A DNA stretch of 64,000 nt from Ilyonectria destructans (GCA_020740775.1 JAHEWK010000020.1:496001-560000), one strand, 5' to 3'; numbered from the stretch's first letter, positions 1 through 9,900 are shown. Numbers and translations: made by a program. Notes: generated from the sequence alone by a model not told the origin.

Positions 1-78
1 TGAGGCTGAACTAGTTGACGGCTCGGAAGGCGGCGGCGTAGAGGAGGCAGCCTCTATGTCCTCATCAAACGAGTCCAT
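1..78 (-). CDS. N-terminus of an unknown protein, running off the left edge
   Basis: On the minus strand an ATG at 78-76 opens a frame that stays open to the window edge (26 codons). The peptide is acidic and then rich in Ser, Pro and Thr (begins MDSFDEDIEAAS), which is common for a natural, disordered N-terminus. No domain can be seen in so short a piece and I do not recognise the protein. A chance open frame remains possible. The rest of the gene would lie left of this window. Confidence 0.35.
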   Translation of the reverse strand, partial: MDSFDEDIEAASSTPPPSEPSTSSAS

Positions 79-417
79 AGTGATGGGAAGAGTCCGCAAA
101 CAGTGTAGAGGAGGTCGAATCGAATGCTGCGAGGCTGATAAGGTCGAACCTGTATATGCTCTACTCGGACAAGCCAAGACCCGAGATAATTTCTGGTTGC
201 GACGCGTACAGAGTCCATTGAACCAGGCATTGGCGGAATTGCAAATGGCACGAGACAGGCTCATACGATGGGTCATTTCCTGCTGCCACGCGTCGCGTGT
301 AGCTGCCTGGGGCCCCTGACGACTTGCCAGGGTAGACGCGTCCGGCGACAGATTCGTCGCGTATCATACTATGAGCTGCCATGCGCAACCTACCCGGGAC
401 ACCTCCGAAGTCCGTGG

Positions 418-549
418 TGATCGACGATCAAATCGATCGATTGGAGGTTTGATCGATACGATATCGATCGATTGACAGGTTGGATCGATCGATCGAAATC
501 GAAATCGAATCGATTAATCGAATCGATCAAATCGATCAGTCGATCGATT
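418..549. repeat. ATCGAT-rich low-complexity tract
   Basis: About 130 bp are built almost entirely of ATCGAT and TCGATC steps, with many overlapping palindromes such as AATCGATTAATCGATT. The tract lies at and just before the first codons of the next ORF, so the N-terminus predicted there is doubtful. Confidence 0.8.
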
Positions 550-1482
550 TCCAACCCTGGTTTGAAGGAGGAGGCCTCGCTGCGACGAAGCGCCCAAGAG
601 ACAGAGTTCGCAGGTCAGCTCTCGGACACAATCAAAGCGCTATGGGAGTGGACACGGGAGCCCCTACTTGAAGACGCCGTCCTCACGTCTACCATCGTTC
701 GTGTGCCTTGCCGAGGTGACGAAGCGCAGGCTGAGGCAACCATGATCGCGATGCGACTGGTGATTCCCATTCACGCGGTACTCTTGAGTCAAAACTGTGA
801 GTTTGTGCCTCTCAGCTTCTTCAAGATGCGCCAGGTGTCGGCGCAGTTTCAACAAGAGTTCACCCGAGGCGTGCATCAAGAGTTTGGGCATGTTGTCAAG
901 CTCGGGGACCGGCGCGAGGCATCTCAAGCCAGCGGGTACGGACAGTTAGCCAAGTTCTGGCCGTTTGGGCGGACCGACAGTTTAGTGGCGACCACGACCA
1001 AGCTAAACAGTAGGACCATGGCGGCAGTGGGCGGACGACGATTCTCCTCACCCGATTCCACACGGTCTGGTTCGACGATTAACCTTTGGCCGTCTGGCAA
1101 TGTCAACCGGACAAGGTCGACGAACTCGGTAGATAGTTTGAGCACACATGCGGCAACACGGGAAGATGAATATCAGGCGACGCCATCGTACGGGGGCATC
1201 ATGGTGTTTCAAGAAATCACGATTGATGTTGAAGAAGGAAAGGCAAGGGGAGTGGTAAGCCCTGGGTCTGACGGCTCCGACACCCTCACGATCGAACCGA
1301 CCAACTGGAAAACATCGCCGGCAGAAGGGATCGAGCTACAGTCGATGGGCCATATCGGAGCCAACGTGCATGCGGGCTCACAAGGACAGGTGTCCATCGA
1401 CATTGCGGCGCGTAAGGGATCTGTAGGCCCTGCATCGTCTTTTGTGGATATTCTATTTGCCGAGACTGTTAAGAGCAGGTAG
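472..1482 (+). CDS. Hypothetical protein, probably the 3' exon of a larger gene
   Basis: This is an open frame of 336 codons. The first 27 or so residues are encoded by the ATCGAT tract and are unlikely to be genuine, so the real coding part probably starts upstream through an intron or near residue 30. The remainder has balanced composition. It has one hydrophobic stretch (around residues 90-110, MIAMRLVIPIHAVLLS), a Ser/Thr/Arg-rich middle and a C-terminus ending FVDILFAETVKSR. The layout (hydrophobic segment, then a long polar tail) would suit the cytoplasmic C-terminal part of a membrane protein, but that is inference. I do not recognise the family. No catalytic motif is visible. Confidence 0.45.
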   Translation: MTGWIDRSKSKSNRLIESIKSISRSISNPGLKEEASLRRSAQETEFAGQLSDTIKALWEWTREPLLEDAVLTSTIVRVPCRGDEAQAEATMIAMRLVIPIHAVLLSQNCEFVPLSFFKMRQVSAQFQQEFTRGVHQEFGHVVKLGDRREASQASGYGQLAKFWPFGRTDSLVATTTKLNSRTMAAVGGRRFSSPDSTRSGSTINLWPSGNVNRTRSTNSVDSLSTHAATREDEYQATPSYGGIMVFQEITIDVEEGKARGVVSPGSDGSDTLTIEPTNWKTSPAEGIELQSMGHIGANVHAGSQGQVSIDIAARKGSVGPASSFVDILFAETVKSR

Positions 1483-3119
1483 GAACGATGAGAGGCGATT
1501 AATTGCCGCACTAGCACATTAAGAGTGTGATATATGCGCGTGTTTATCTAGATATTATATATAATACTTAGGCTTTTGGCTTTCACTGCCTTGTTTGGGC
1601 TTTGAAGACGGACTCTAAGCGGCCATAACTATTTCATTATTAGAATTAGGTTGGCTAGAAAGGAAACAGAGGCAATAGAACACAGCCTGCACAAAGTGTA
1701 GAAGCTTGTGCAAGCTACATGTATAGCAACACATCCTCTGATTAGGGCAATAATAAAAGACGATGATTTTGTACATTAATTCTATCACATTTGACTCTCA
1801 GCCACTATCACCTCTTATCATATAACATAAGAGATATGGCTTAGTACACCTTGGTTAGCAAGCCAAAAATCTAACACATAAATCTTCGTTCCCCGGCAGG
1901 TTCGATGTTTACTCAGTCCGCCCAAAGGACTCGATTCTATGCGGTTGAACCTCACTCGATATGATGCTCTGTGGTGCTGCTTCAGTCATTTGGCATGATC
2001 TACAGGGACAGTCCAGGAAGAAGTCTGTCGTCCCATCGATGATCGGGGATAGACCCAGGACGTCTTGACCCCATCGGCGAACCAGGGCGAAAGGAAGCTT
2101 TTCCTCTGCCGGCATGTGCAGATCGGGTTGTTAAAACAGGATCTTCAACCCTGTTGCAAACCGTCGGTTACTGCGCGACTTCAGAGCAGGCGGATTGGTA
2201 GTGGAGGACTTGGAATTGGCTTGTTGGAATGACAAATCTTCTGGCGTCTTTGTCTTTCGGCTGGGATTGATACCAGGTCTTAATTATCCCAAATGCAGTT
2301 CAACCCAAACTCAGTGAATCTGATCGCCATCTTTAGCTGTGACCGATGCCATTGTTCCGAATGTATCCCAAACGTAGCCCACCTGATTGCCGGCCTAGAG
2401 CAGTCTTTCGGACGTAGTTTACCAGAACGCAAAGCATATCAATGCATCAGTCTGAGCGCGTTTGGTCCCATTGTCATCTGGCATAGGGTATCTTATAGTC
2501 TGCAGCCGAACGTGAAGCAATAAACGGAGCCGTGTCATGAGTATCCTGGTCGTAGCATGAGTGTAGTTGTCCGAACTTGTGACAATCCTGAGTAGTTGAC
2601 CCAGTTCTGTTGCAGTCCCCTCCCAGTGACGCGGCTTAGTCGCATCTCGAAACCCGTTCTGGTTGAAGCTACAAGTGCAGTCTACCGAATACAGTTTGTC
2701 TGATCCAGACCCGACGCTGTCCGACTAGTCTCGATCGAAGCCACCACGTACTCAGCGTCAGCGCCAGTCTTACATGTGCACCAGAGTCGTCTGATCCTAT
2801 CCCTGACGTTGACGAACGCCCTACGACTCCCGATAGAGTCCAGCGAAGGTCCGAACGTGGGCCCCGAGTAATTCAAAGGCATTCATGAACCTAATGGCCC
2901 GGTGTAGGCAGGGAGGCAGTCCGATTATTTCGTTTGAGAGCAGAACGAATGCGGTCAATGAACCCGCCAGTCGATTAGCGGTGCCCTGGATGTAGTTCAT
3001 ATGAGGCAAAGTGTTCCTTCCAAGCTCTGCTCCGCCTTGATAACCGCTTCTATACAACCGCTGCCGCTAACTTCTTAAATTTACAATAAGTTTTCCGTTG
3101 ATTTTATTAATCTTCTTAA
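1483..3119. other. Intergenic, no gene recognised
   Basis: Only short overlapping frames occur here. A 68-codon minus-strand frame at 1909-2115 has protein-like composition (Cys pair, acidic residues) but no recognisable family. The DNA from 1500 to 1870 is AT-rich. I see no RNA gene or repeat. Confidence 0.5.
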
Positions 3120-3170
3120 TGTAACGTACATGTATAGTGAGTGAGACGGACAAGTGAGTGAGACGTAAAA
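3120..3170 (+). repeat. Left terminal inverted repeat of the pogo element
   Basis: It starts TGTAACGTACATGTATAGTG and matches the reverse complement of 4939-4991, apart from a 2-bp indel and two mismatches. It contains two GTGAGTGAGAC units. Confidence 0.9.
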
Positions 3171-3257
3171 CTACACCATCATAATTAAGATCTTTAATAA
3201 AACAGCCACAACACATTAAATCAATTAAAACTAGTTGCTATTCTCTTCATCAGACAT

Positions 3258-4886
3258 CTATATAACTCTTTTACATGTGCGCGCATTATGGCCAGTATTA
3301 CCGCACGTTCCACAACGCCGTGCCTTCGTTTCAGTTCGCCTTTTCCGACCACCGCTTTGCTGTGTCTCCTGCTGTATTTGCTGTGTAATGTCGTTCTGGC
3401 CTTGTAGCTCTTGTCCCTCGGCTAGAGTAATGCTCCCTCCTTGGCGGAGATATGTTTTCCTGGCTCTGCGCCGCTTGCTAAGTGTCGAATTCGCCTCCCG
3501 AAGCTCGTTGACCTCCGCCTTCAATAATGCCATCTGGTGCATTATTCCTCGCGCCCCCTTCGCAAATTGATCCATAGCAGCTAAAATCGATGTCGGAGAG
3601 CTACCCTGATGACGACTGATTCGACTCTTAATAAAATCAGTTTGCGAAGTAGCTTCAATTGGGTTGTTTGGGGTCTTAGGAACCCAGAGGTGGGGAAGAT
3701 CAAGACCCCCATTAACAGGCGACGGGGTCCGTAACTTCAAGTCCAATCGGGAAAGTACACTTTCTGGATCATAAGGGATAATTCCAGTACCCCGAAACCC
3801 CCCCTTGATGTTTTTTTCCGTTATTGCATTCTCAAATGCTGCGTAGAATGCAGGTAGGAAGTCGAGCTTGGTAATATGGGTGATCCGGGACCTCATCATA
3901 TCCTCAATTTGGCGCCCATATGCCAGTTTGAGCGGTCCAAAGCAGCCGACATCAAGTGGCTGGAGAATATGAGATGAATGTGCTGGCATGCAGAGTGTAA
4001 TGATCTTATTCTCCTTACAGAATAGTTCAAATCCGGTTGAGTGGTGGCTTTCGTGTCCATCTAGGATCAAGAGGCGATACATACCAGAAGATCGCAACTT
4101 CGAATGCTTATCAAAGTGCTGGATCCATTCTAGGCCCTTCTCGTTTGTTGTCCAGCCGTTATTAGTCGTGGCGATGACCCAGTCGGGAGGTAAGGTACTA
4201 TCTTCATACCAGGCAGAGAGGTGATATTGCCCTGCAACAATGATGAACGGCGGGATCGCCCACCCTTGAGAATTGATACCCTGGATTACAGTAACTCATT
4301 CTCTGTTTCCTTGTTGTGCCAATTTTGGTCTGCCACGTCTTTCTGCGCTTGTGAAGACCATTCCGGTTGAGATAATGCCCATCATAAACCCGGTCTCATC
4401 AAAGTTGTAGATATCTGACTCCTGGATACCGTATTTCGCGATTGTATTTTGTACAAGCTGAAACCAGTTCCAAATTATGGTTGGATCTTCGCATTGGGCC
4501 CTCTGGTAGTCGTATTTCCTATTAAAACGCGTCTTGAGCTCTGGTTGTCTCTTGACGAAGTTTGAAGCCCAGCGCGCGCCAACTGGAGGCGCGTCGCGGT
4601 CGGCGAGCAGTCGATTAGCCATATCTTCCACACCACGAAGGCGGGGAGGAAATGATCGCGTATCTAGGTCGAGGACATGCTGAACAATTGTTGATTCCTC
4701 CAAATCCGTCAGCTTCCGTGATTTGGGCGTACTGTCGCGTCGTGCAGTTATCCCCTTGAGCCGGCGGTATAGCGTGGCGCGACTGACATTGTAGATCTTT
4801 GCAGCAGACCAAGGGCTTAGGTCTGGGTTTTGTTTAATAGCTTCAAGAGCTAGGATCATCTGCCCTTCTTTATCGACGGTTGACAT
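3258..4886 (-). pseudogene. Fot1/pogo transposase with one in-frame stop
   Basis: The frame runs from ATG 4886 to TAG 3258 (543 codons), the usual length of Fot1-like transposases. It is broken only by TGA at 4298-4296. In order it shows a Psq-type helix-turn-helix (about residues 10-50, with AAKIYNVSRATLYRRLKG), a CENP-B-type DNA-binding region (about 60-130), and the DDE core with FDETGF (first Asp), LILDGHESHH (second Asp) and a late Asp after GCFGPLKL. At the C-terminus it has a CCHC zinc knuckle (CGTCGNTGHNARTC). The TGA sits in GNRE-stop-VTVIQ, where relatives carry Trp, so a single TGG-to-TGA change inactivated it. Upstream and downstream parts are in the same frame with no other damage. 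It cuts and pastes the element at TA sites in the nucleus. Confidence 0.9.
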
Positions 4887-4938
4887 GATGGTGTGGGGAG
4901 GAAAATGCGTTTACAGCTGGGTAGTGGGTGGATTAACA

Positions 4939-4991
4939 TTTTACGTCTCACTCGCTTATCCGTCTCTCACTCACTATACATGTACGTTACA
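4939..4991 (-). repeat. Right terminal inverted repeat of the pogo element
   Basis: This is the mate of 3120-3170 in inverted orientation. It ends at ACGTTACA and likewise carries two GTGAGYGAGAC-type units. Confidence 0.9.
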
Positions 4992-5167
4992 GTTTGGTAA
5001 TATATATTAGATTTATCTGAACTTAATTTAATCTAGACATAATTCAGTTACCAAAGATAGATTCAGAATATAACAACTGTTGGATGATGACCCTGTATTA
5101 CGAAACCTCTGATGGATTGATATCCTGACCTTAGTCAGAAGGGGGGTATGATAGGGAGCCCATAGGC

Positions 5168-5781
5168 TCGCGGTACCCGCGAATTTAAAATTTCGCGGGT
5201 ACCGCGAAAATGACTAAGCACAGTGTATAATAGTTACATTGCAAGCGATTTCTCATTTTTCACACTGTTTTCGCCTGATGAGCCTGCTTGGATGGCACTG
5301 CTGTTCAAGTGCATCAATCCGATATAAGACATCATGCTCCTTTTCACTCGTCACTTCTTTTTGCTTCTTCGGGTACACTTTGCCATAATTCCTATTTTTA
5401 AGCGGGACATTTCTAGCATCTCTTTAACCAATACTCTACAGCGTAATTTAACTCCATACTGCGATTTTACCTCTTGAAAAGCAGGCAACCCCATCAAAAA
5501 CTAGAACCCCGCACATATAGATTACTCCTTGCAAGTTCCAAAATTGGCTAGTGCGAGCAGCAAGGGTACAGGCTGCTGTCCTCTAGATGGCTATCGCTGT
5601 GGAATATTCTGCTACTGATATCATGGTTGAGACTTAGTCCGATATTGAAAAATAAATCAAATTACCGTCAAGTGCGTTTTGCAACTCTACTAATGTATCA
5701 AATCAGTATGCGCGTTGAGATTATGTTGCAATAGAGTATCCTTAGGCGCGAAACTCGTGCTTAGTCATTTTCGCGGTACCC
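5168..5781. mobile_element. Small non-autonomous inverted-repeat element abutting MULE1
   Basis: A 25-bp perfect inverted repeat (5197-5221 and 5757-5781, GGGTACCGCGAAAATGACTA...) brackets 535 bp. On the left it extends into a second near-palindrome (5168-5186, CGCGGTACCCGCG), so that two mirrored CGCGG-type arms face each other. The right end stops at GGTACCC, exactly where MULE1 begins at 5782, so the right terminus may be truncated. The interior has no intact gene. The minus strand from 5420 to 5253 encodes about 56 protein-like residues and could be a relic. The paired-arm layout resembles the MULE ends described below, which suggests a MULE-derived MITE (inference). Confidence 0.6.
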
Positions 5782-5889
5782 GGGGGCGACCCATACCTGC
5801 ACGGGTACCCGTGCAACTAAGGTCACATGACATTTACACGGGTAGCCGTGCAAGTAAGATTCCTTATGTAAGTAAGGGCATCCGTAGCT
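5782..5889 (+). repeat. MULE1 left terminal inverted repeat
   Basis: The 108-bp repeat has two palindromic iterons: CACGGGTACCCGTG (5800-5813) and ACACGGGTAGCCGTG (5836-5850). They are separated by a spacer containing CTAAGGTCACATGAC. The same layout with different iteron arms occurs in MULE2 and MULE3. Confidence 0.93.
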
Positions 5890-6065
5890 ACGTGAGAGAG
5901 ATATCTCTTTTCTATCTGCAGAAGCCGTATTTACATGTAATTGAAGGAAGACGATGATTTGGTGTACATACAGCTATTCAATGTATTACATTTGATCCGT
6001 TGGCAACGTACCAGTCTGCGCAAGGCCGTGAATAACACACGATACTTGGTCATAACACCACAGCA

Positions 6066-6197
6066 GTCATATGTAAGTGAATGACTTCAACGCCTGCAGT
6101 CATGTGTAAGTGAATGACTTCAACGCCTGCAGTCATGTGTAAGTGAATGACTTCAACGCCTGCAGTCATGTGTAAGTGGATGACTTCAACGCCTGCA
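6066..6197 (+). repeat. Four tandem 33-bp units upstream of the MULE1 second gene
   Basis: There are four consecutive 33-bp copies starting GTCATRTGTAAGTGAATGAC. They differ at only two positions (A/G in the first copy, A/G in the last). The array ends one base before a TATATAAAG box. MULE2 has about one diverged unit at the same place (61690-61720), so the array expanded in MULE1 or shrank in MULE2. A role as a subterminal enhancer or protein-binding array is inference. Confidence 0.92.
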
Positions 6198-6198
6198 G

Positions 6199-6207
6199 TA
6201 TATAAAG
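6199..6207 (+). promoter_or_regulatory. TATA box of the MULE1 second gene
   Basis: TATATAAAG lies directly after the 33-bp array. The sequence TATATAAAGCAG is preserved in MULE2 (minus strand, near 61689-61678), where it lies about 60 bp before the ATG. In MULE1 it is about 230 bp before the ATG. Confidence 0.65.
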
Positions 6208-6435
6208 CAGAACTCTTCCTCTTGGAAGAAGCCCTCTGTGACGGTACAAGAGCACGAACGAGGTCGAGTGCGACTTGGGCAAAATGATTGTTTACAAGGA
6301 GAGAAAGAGATTCCTAAGGAAAGCTCTGACTTAAGCTATTTACACAATATTCATAAAGTGAGACTATTCATAAAGTATGAAAGTCACATGATCGTTCCCT
6401 CACACCCTCTTTCTATATTAAGCAACACTATCAAG

Positions 6436-7065
6436 ATGTACAACCGCAATCAAAGTCAGCGTCAGAACCCCCGGGATATCCCTATCTTCGTAGATCATTC
6501 AGCAACACCAGCTGGGGCTTTACCAGTCAACACCAATAACCAATTTATCCTACAGCCTATTGCCAATAACCAACAAACGCAGCCCCCAGCCCGCCTTGTT
6601 CATCCAACAACGGTACCATTCCCAGTTGAGTATTGGAGGGCTACTACGACCCTGCCAACGGATCCAATGTCTCCCACCACGCTCTATGCAGACCCCCAAG
6701 CACTCATAAGAGCTCAAGCTACTCAATATCCTCCTCAAGGGCGCTCTGTTACTACAGAGGTGATGCCATTTGGATATCAGCTTACTGGAGAGTGGCATAT
6801 TGGGTTTCTTAATAATGTTCTTTACCAAGGGCAACAGCGCCCTTATCCGGATGTAACTCCTATGTGGAATTACAATCAGCCTCGAAATATCGATAATGAA
6901 TATCGTAATATGAACATCACGGTCCCAGGCACAAACTGGCCAACAGCTGCTGTAGGGATGACTACTAACCTACCAGCACTCCGGGCAGCAGAGAGGTCAG
7001 GGATGCATATTTGGAATGTCGATCAGAATGGGTATGTTATGTGGATGTGGCAGGGAACGCAGTAA
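6436..7065 (+). CDS. MULE accessory protein of unknown function
   Basis: This 209-aa protein begins MYNRNQSQRQN. It is rich in Pro, Gln, Asn, Thr and Trp in its first 110 residues. The C-terminal half is more ordered and aromatic-rich (GYQLTGEWHIGFLNNVLYQG, then repeated Trp and Met and a final MWMWQGTQ). There is no recognisable domain, nuclease motif, membrane segment or zinc site. The ATG at 6436 is chosen because the MULE2 copy preserves it with no in-frame upstream ATG close by; an in-frame ATG at 6388 is the alternative here. The gene is convergent with the transposase. MULE2 keeps the same 630-bp length, which shows past selection on the frame. A role in transposition, silencing escape or regulation is possible but only inferred. 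Confidence 0.72.
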   Translation: MYNRNQSQRQNPRDIPIFVDHSATPAGALPVNTNNQFILQPIANNQQTQPPARLVHPTTVPFPVEYWRATTTLPTDPMSPTTLYADPQALIRAQATQYPPQGRSVTTEVMPFGYQLTGEWHIGFLNNVLYQGQQRPYPDVTPMWNYNQPRNIDNEYRNMNITVPGTNWPTAAVGMTTNLPALRAAERSGMHIWNVDQNGYVMWMWQGTQ

Positions 7066-7241
7066 TACTATAGAAGAGTTCAATAAATACACTATTGTGT
7101 TATTTTTGCAGTATCTCTGGTTATCTTATGGGCAACCACTAAGCCTACTTAACTCTACATAGGAACTCGGCCACAACTCGATCAAACTAAGCCATTGGGT
7201 CACTGTAACTATACTCGGAGATTCTCCTTTTCTTTCTCTTT

Positions 7242-9782
7242 CTAATGATATATTCTGATTGCATCCCCTATTACTCTTCCAAGTATCAGCAGGGGGGGGT
7301 TCTCATCGCCGTACAATCTCTCCTGTAATTGAAGATCTCTCTCAGCCGCATCCCAAATATCTTGCATGCCTCGCCGCCCTGAGAAAGGCTGCTCTGCCAT
7401 CTCAATCCCTACATTCTGTTCAACTCGCTCATTCTCAGCTTTATCCCAATCAAGATAACTTATCATTTCCTCCTTAGTCCAGTCTCTGATGCCATTTCCC
7501 GCCCTGCAACGGCTCCCCATTTGCTTATAGTCAAGGCACCAGTCATATTCTGCTTTGCTGTAGCGTAGAGGCAGTCCGATAGCCTTGCGGTATTGCTGAT
7601 TGGTCTTGTAGGCTCCCCGAGGCAACGTATTGAACCAGGCCTCTCGTGCTTCTTTGTATCGTTGGAAGATAGCACGGGGGTCATCAACTCGTAGTTCAGA
7701 CACTGTTGCTGCCTGTGCCACTGTGACAGTTATAAGTCCGGCTGCTAAAGGAGATACTACCTGAGTTGTGTGTGTTGTTGTGTGTGTCGTTGTGTAGGCT
7801 ACAGTCTCAGATACTGTAGAGGATCCTGCTTGGGATAATGGGGATAGTGAGCGGGTTACAGAGCGAGATGATGTGTGTGTTGTTGTATGCGTTATTGTAG
7901 TGGTTTGGGCGGGAGCTGGCAATAGATGTTCGTAGCGTAAAGGGCATGCTTTAGACCTCATTGTGTGGCCTTTCTCATGACATCTCGAACAAGTTGGCAG
8001 AGCCTTTGGTTGTACTGCCTTCTCAACCTGTTCAAATGTACAGGGCTCCCGCTGTGTGCTTGTTGGTGGCAGTGTTGAACGAGCTGCTAGACGATCAAAC
8101 TGCTTGTGAGGCTCAATAATAAGCCGGGGAATTCCTGAGCGTTGAAGATGCCAATGTGAATGGAAATGATGCAGTTGAAGGGGCTGATTTTGCCCTATCA
8201 AAGGCTGAAGGGCATGAGCACAAGGCAGACCAAGAGTCTTAGTAAAGGCCCCTGTACATGCAGGATGTTCCTTCAGTAGTCGTTCCCGTTGAGTCTCGAC
8301 CTTCCGTAGGGCTTCATGTGAGATCCAACCATGCATATTACTGTACAATACCCCGGAGAGCCGAAGAGGTATAGCGATATGCTGCCTGGCCTGATTTGCC
8401 TCAAGTTCAATAAGCTGATTCCGTACAACAAGCTTGATGACCCGCCATGCTTCAAAGAGGTCAACTTGTGAGGTTTTCAAGTGACTCTTAATAAGCTGGT
8501 GAATGCCCTCACACCTTGATGTGACATATTGCTCAAAGTGAAGGTATTGGCCGACCCATACCTTCACGAATTTCTGCTTGTGGAGATCTAGCCAGGTCTC
8601 CATGATGTAGCCCACTTCGTTGATATAGTCAGGGATATAATGCTTCCTGAACTTCTCAAGTCTCTCATTGTAGATATCCTCAGTCGGTGAGGCTACAATC
8701 TCATGCCAATATCCATAGAATGCCTTCCACTCTTCATACCCTTGAGGATTGTCTTTATCTTTAGTAAATGCAGGCATACAGTAGCTTAGGAATGCTTTGT
8801 TGATATGCCATAAGCATAACATCAAGATTGACTCAGGGAAACAAGAGGGAGAGGAAACAGCATTCATACAAGCAAGGCAGCGATCTGTAATTATCACAGA
8901 TGGAAGGGCTGCTCCATGAAGCTCATACATATACCGCAACTCTTCAAGAGCCCAGATAAAGTCTTCCTCTTCCTCACCACTAAGGAATGCAAATGCAATA
9001 CAGAAGGATCGTTGACAAGCATCAACACCAACTATATCGAGAAGCGGCATCTTGTACTTGTTGGTCTTATATGTGCAGTCCAATATAAGCACTTCAGGAT
9101 ATGACTGGAGGTATCCCAGTGACTTCGGGTGTGCAAATAACACTGCCACAACTCTCTCGCTCTGATCAAGGCGAATTCGGCTCCAGAAGCCCTCACTCTT
9201 AAGCTGGTCAGCAAGGGCATGCATGTTGCTTTGACCCCGAGCAAGCTCCCGTTTGCCCTGTGCAATGCAGTTGTAGACATCTTGATTGATAGCAAGTGTG
9301 TCTGACGTCAGGCGTAAAAAGGATATAATTGCCTTTGGCGCAGCACCAGCATTAGTGAGTTGGTGGACTGTTTTTTGCTGTGGGCGTGATAGCCGACGAA
9401 GCTCGGGATGTGACCGTTGACCGGCACTTGGTTCGTGATTATGTTGATCAAAGCCAACCCCAGGACGATGCCCCAGACTCCATTTAGTCTTACATAGACT
9501 TTCCTTTGCTATGACAGAGAAGAGACATCCTGTACGACGTGACTCTGTCTGTTTCTTTGAGGCTGAGACCGAAGGAGGCCTGCGCCCTGCTCCACGGTCA
9601 CAGTTGAATGTAACGGTATTTCTTCCACTCTTACTTATCGAAGATCGTAAGACCACAAAGGCATAACCTCGTGGCGCTGCCCAAGCATTGATTGCTGTAC
9701 GTAATTCCTCCCGTGAGTTGAATTCGCCTTCAGGAGGAAGGGCATCGTCAGGGAAAGTTCGGGGGACGCCAATTGGGTCCAT
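7242..9782 (-). CDS. MULE1 transposase
   Basis: This is an uninterrupted 846-aa frame from ATG 9782. The longer open frame upstream has no ATG, and MULE2 also starts at MDPI. The order is a FAR1-like zinc-binding domain (about residues 20-110, SREELRTAINAWAAPRGYAF then CDRGAGRRPP), the MULE DDE core (about 210-330, LILDCTYKTNKY with the first Asp and VIITDRCLACMNA with the second), a SWIM-type segment (LGLPCAHAL, about 535) and a CX2CX4HX6C zinc knuckle (CSRCHEKGHTMRSKAC, about 600). A Thr/His repeat stretch and a conserved charged C-terminus follow. It would excise and insert the element, making roughly 9-bp duplications. A run of 8 C near the 3' end gives a tail about 14 residues longer than in MULE2, which has 6 C. 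No inactivating change is visible. Confidence 0.93.
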   Translation of the reverse strand: MDPIGVPRTFPDDALPPEGEFNSREELRTAINAWAAPRGYAFVVLRSSISKSGRNTVTFNCDRGAGRRPPSVSASKKQTESRRTGCLFSVIAKESLCKTKWSLGHRPGVGFDQHNHEPSAGQRSHPELRRLSRPQQKTVHQLTNAGAAPKAIISFLRLTSDTLAINQDVYNCIAQGKRELARGQSNMHALADQLKSEGFWSRIRLDQSERVVAVLFAHPKSLGYLQSYPEVLILDCTYKTNKYKMPLLDIVGVDACQRSFCIAFAFLSGEEEEDFIWALEELRYMYELHGAALPSVIITDRCLACMNAVSSPSCFPESILMLCLWHINKAFLSYCMPAFTKDKDNPQGYEEWKAFYGYWHEIVASPTEDIYNERLEKFRKHYIPDYINEVGYIMETWLDLHKQKFVKVWVGQYLHFEQYVTSRCEGIHQLIKSHLKTSQVDLFEAWRVIKLVVRNQLIELEANQARQHIAIPLRLSGVLYSNMHGWISHEALRKVETQRERLLKEHPACTGAFTKTLGLPCAHALQPLIGQNQPLQLHHFHSHWHLQRSGIPRLIIEPHKQFDRLAARSTLPPTSTQREPCTFEQVEKAVQPKALPTCSRCHEKGHTMRSKACPLRYEHLLPAPAQTTTITHTTTHTSSRSVTRSLSPLSQAGSSTVSETVAYTTTHTTTHTTQVVSPLAAGLITVTVAQAATVSELRVDDPRAIFQRYKEAREAWFNTLPRGAYKTNQQYRKAIGLPLRYSKAEYDWCLDYKQMGSRCRAGNGIRDWTKEEMISYLDWDKAENERVEQNVGIEMAEQPFSGRRGMQDIWDAAERDLQLQERLYGDENPPLLILGRVIGDAIRIYH

Positions 9783-9806
9783 AATAGCAGAAGAAAGGCG
9801 TGGCAA

Positions 9807-9885
9807 GTTGAATTGATGTAACAGAAGCTGTTGACCGTTGAATTGACGTGATAGAAGCTGTTGACCGTTGAATTGACGTGCAAAT
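9807..9885. repeat. Tandem 30-bp units in the transposase 5' leader
   Basis: Two full 30-bp units (9807-9836, 9837-9866; GTTGAATTGAYGTRAYAGAA core) and a partial third lie between the transposase ATG and the terminal repeat. MULE2 has only about one and a half units at 58200-58245. The units are open in frame with the transposase but contain no ATG. Confidence 0.85.
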
Positions 9886-9900
9886 AAGGCCACGTAATGC

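Larger units (their letters stand above)
3120..4991 (-). mobile_element. Fot1/pogo-type DNA transposon, nearly complete
   Basis: The 1.87-kb element is bounded by terminal inverted repeats of 51 bp (3120-3170) and 53 bp (4939-4991). They differ by a 2-bp insertion and two substitutions. Each repeat holds two copies of GTGAGTGAGAC, a likely double transposase-binding site. A single transposase frame fills the interior on the minus strand. Pogo-family elements insert at TA; the flanks do not show an unambiguous TA duplication, so the outer ends may be a few bases off. Confidence 0.88.

Noticed and set aside
7740..7920. TG-rich microsatellite inside the MULE1 transposase
   Set aside because: It encodes the Thr/His-rich linker of the transposase, also found in MULE2, so it is coding sequence.
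9783..9893. Upstream extension of the MULE1 transposase by 37 residues
   Set aside because: The extension has no ATG, consists of the 30-bp repeat, and MULE2 also begins at MDPI.
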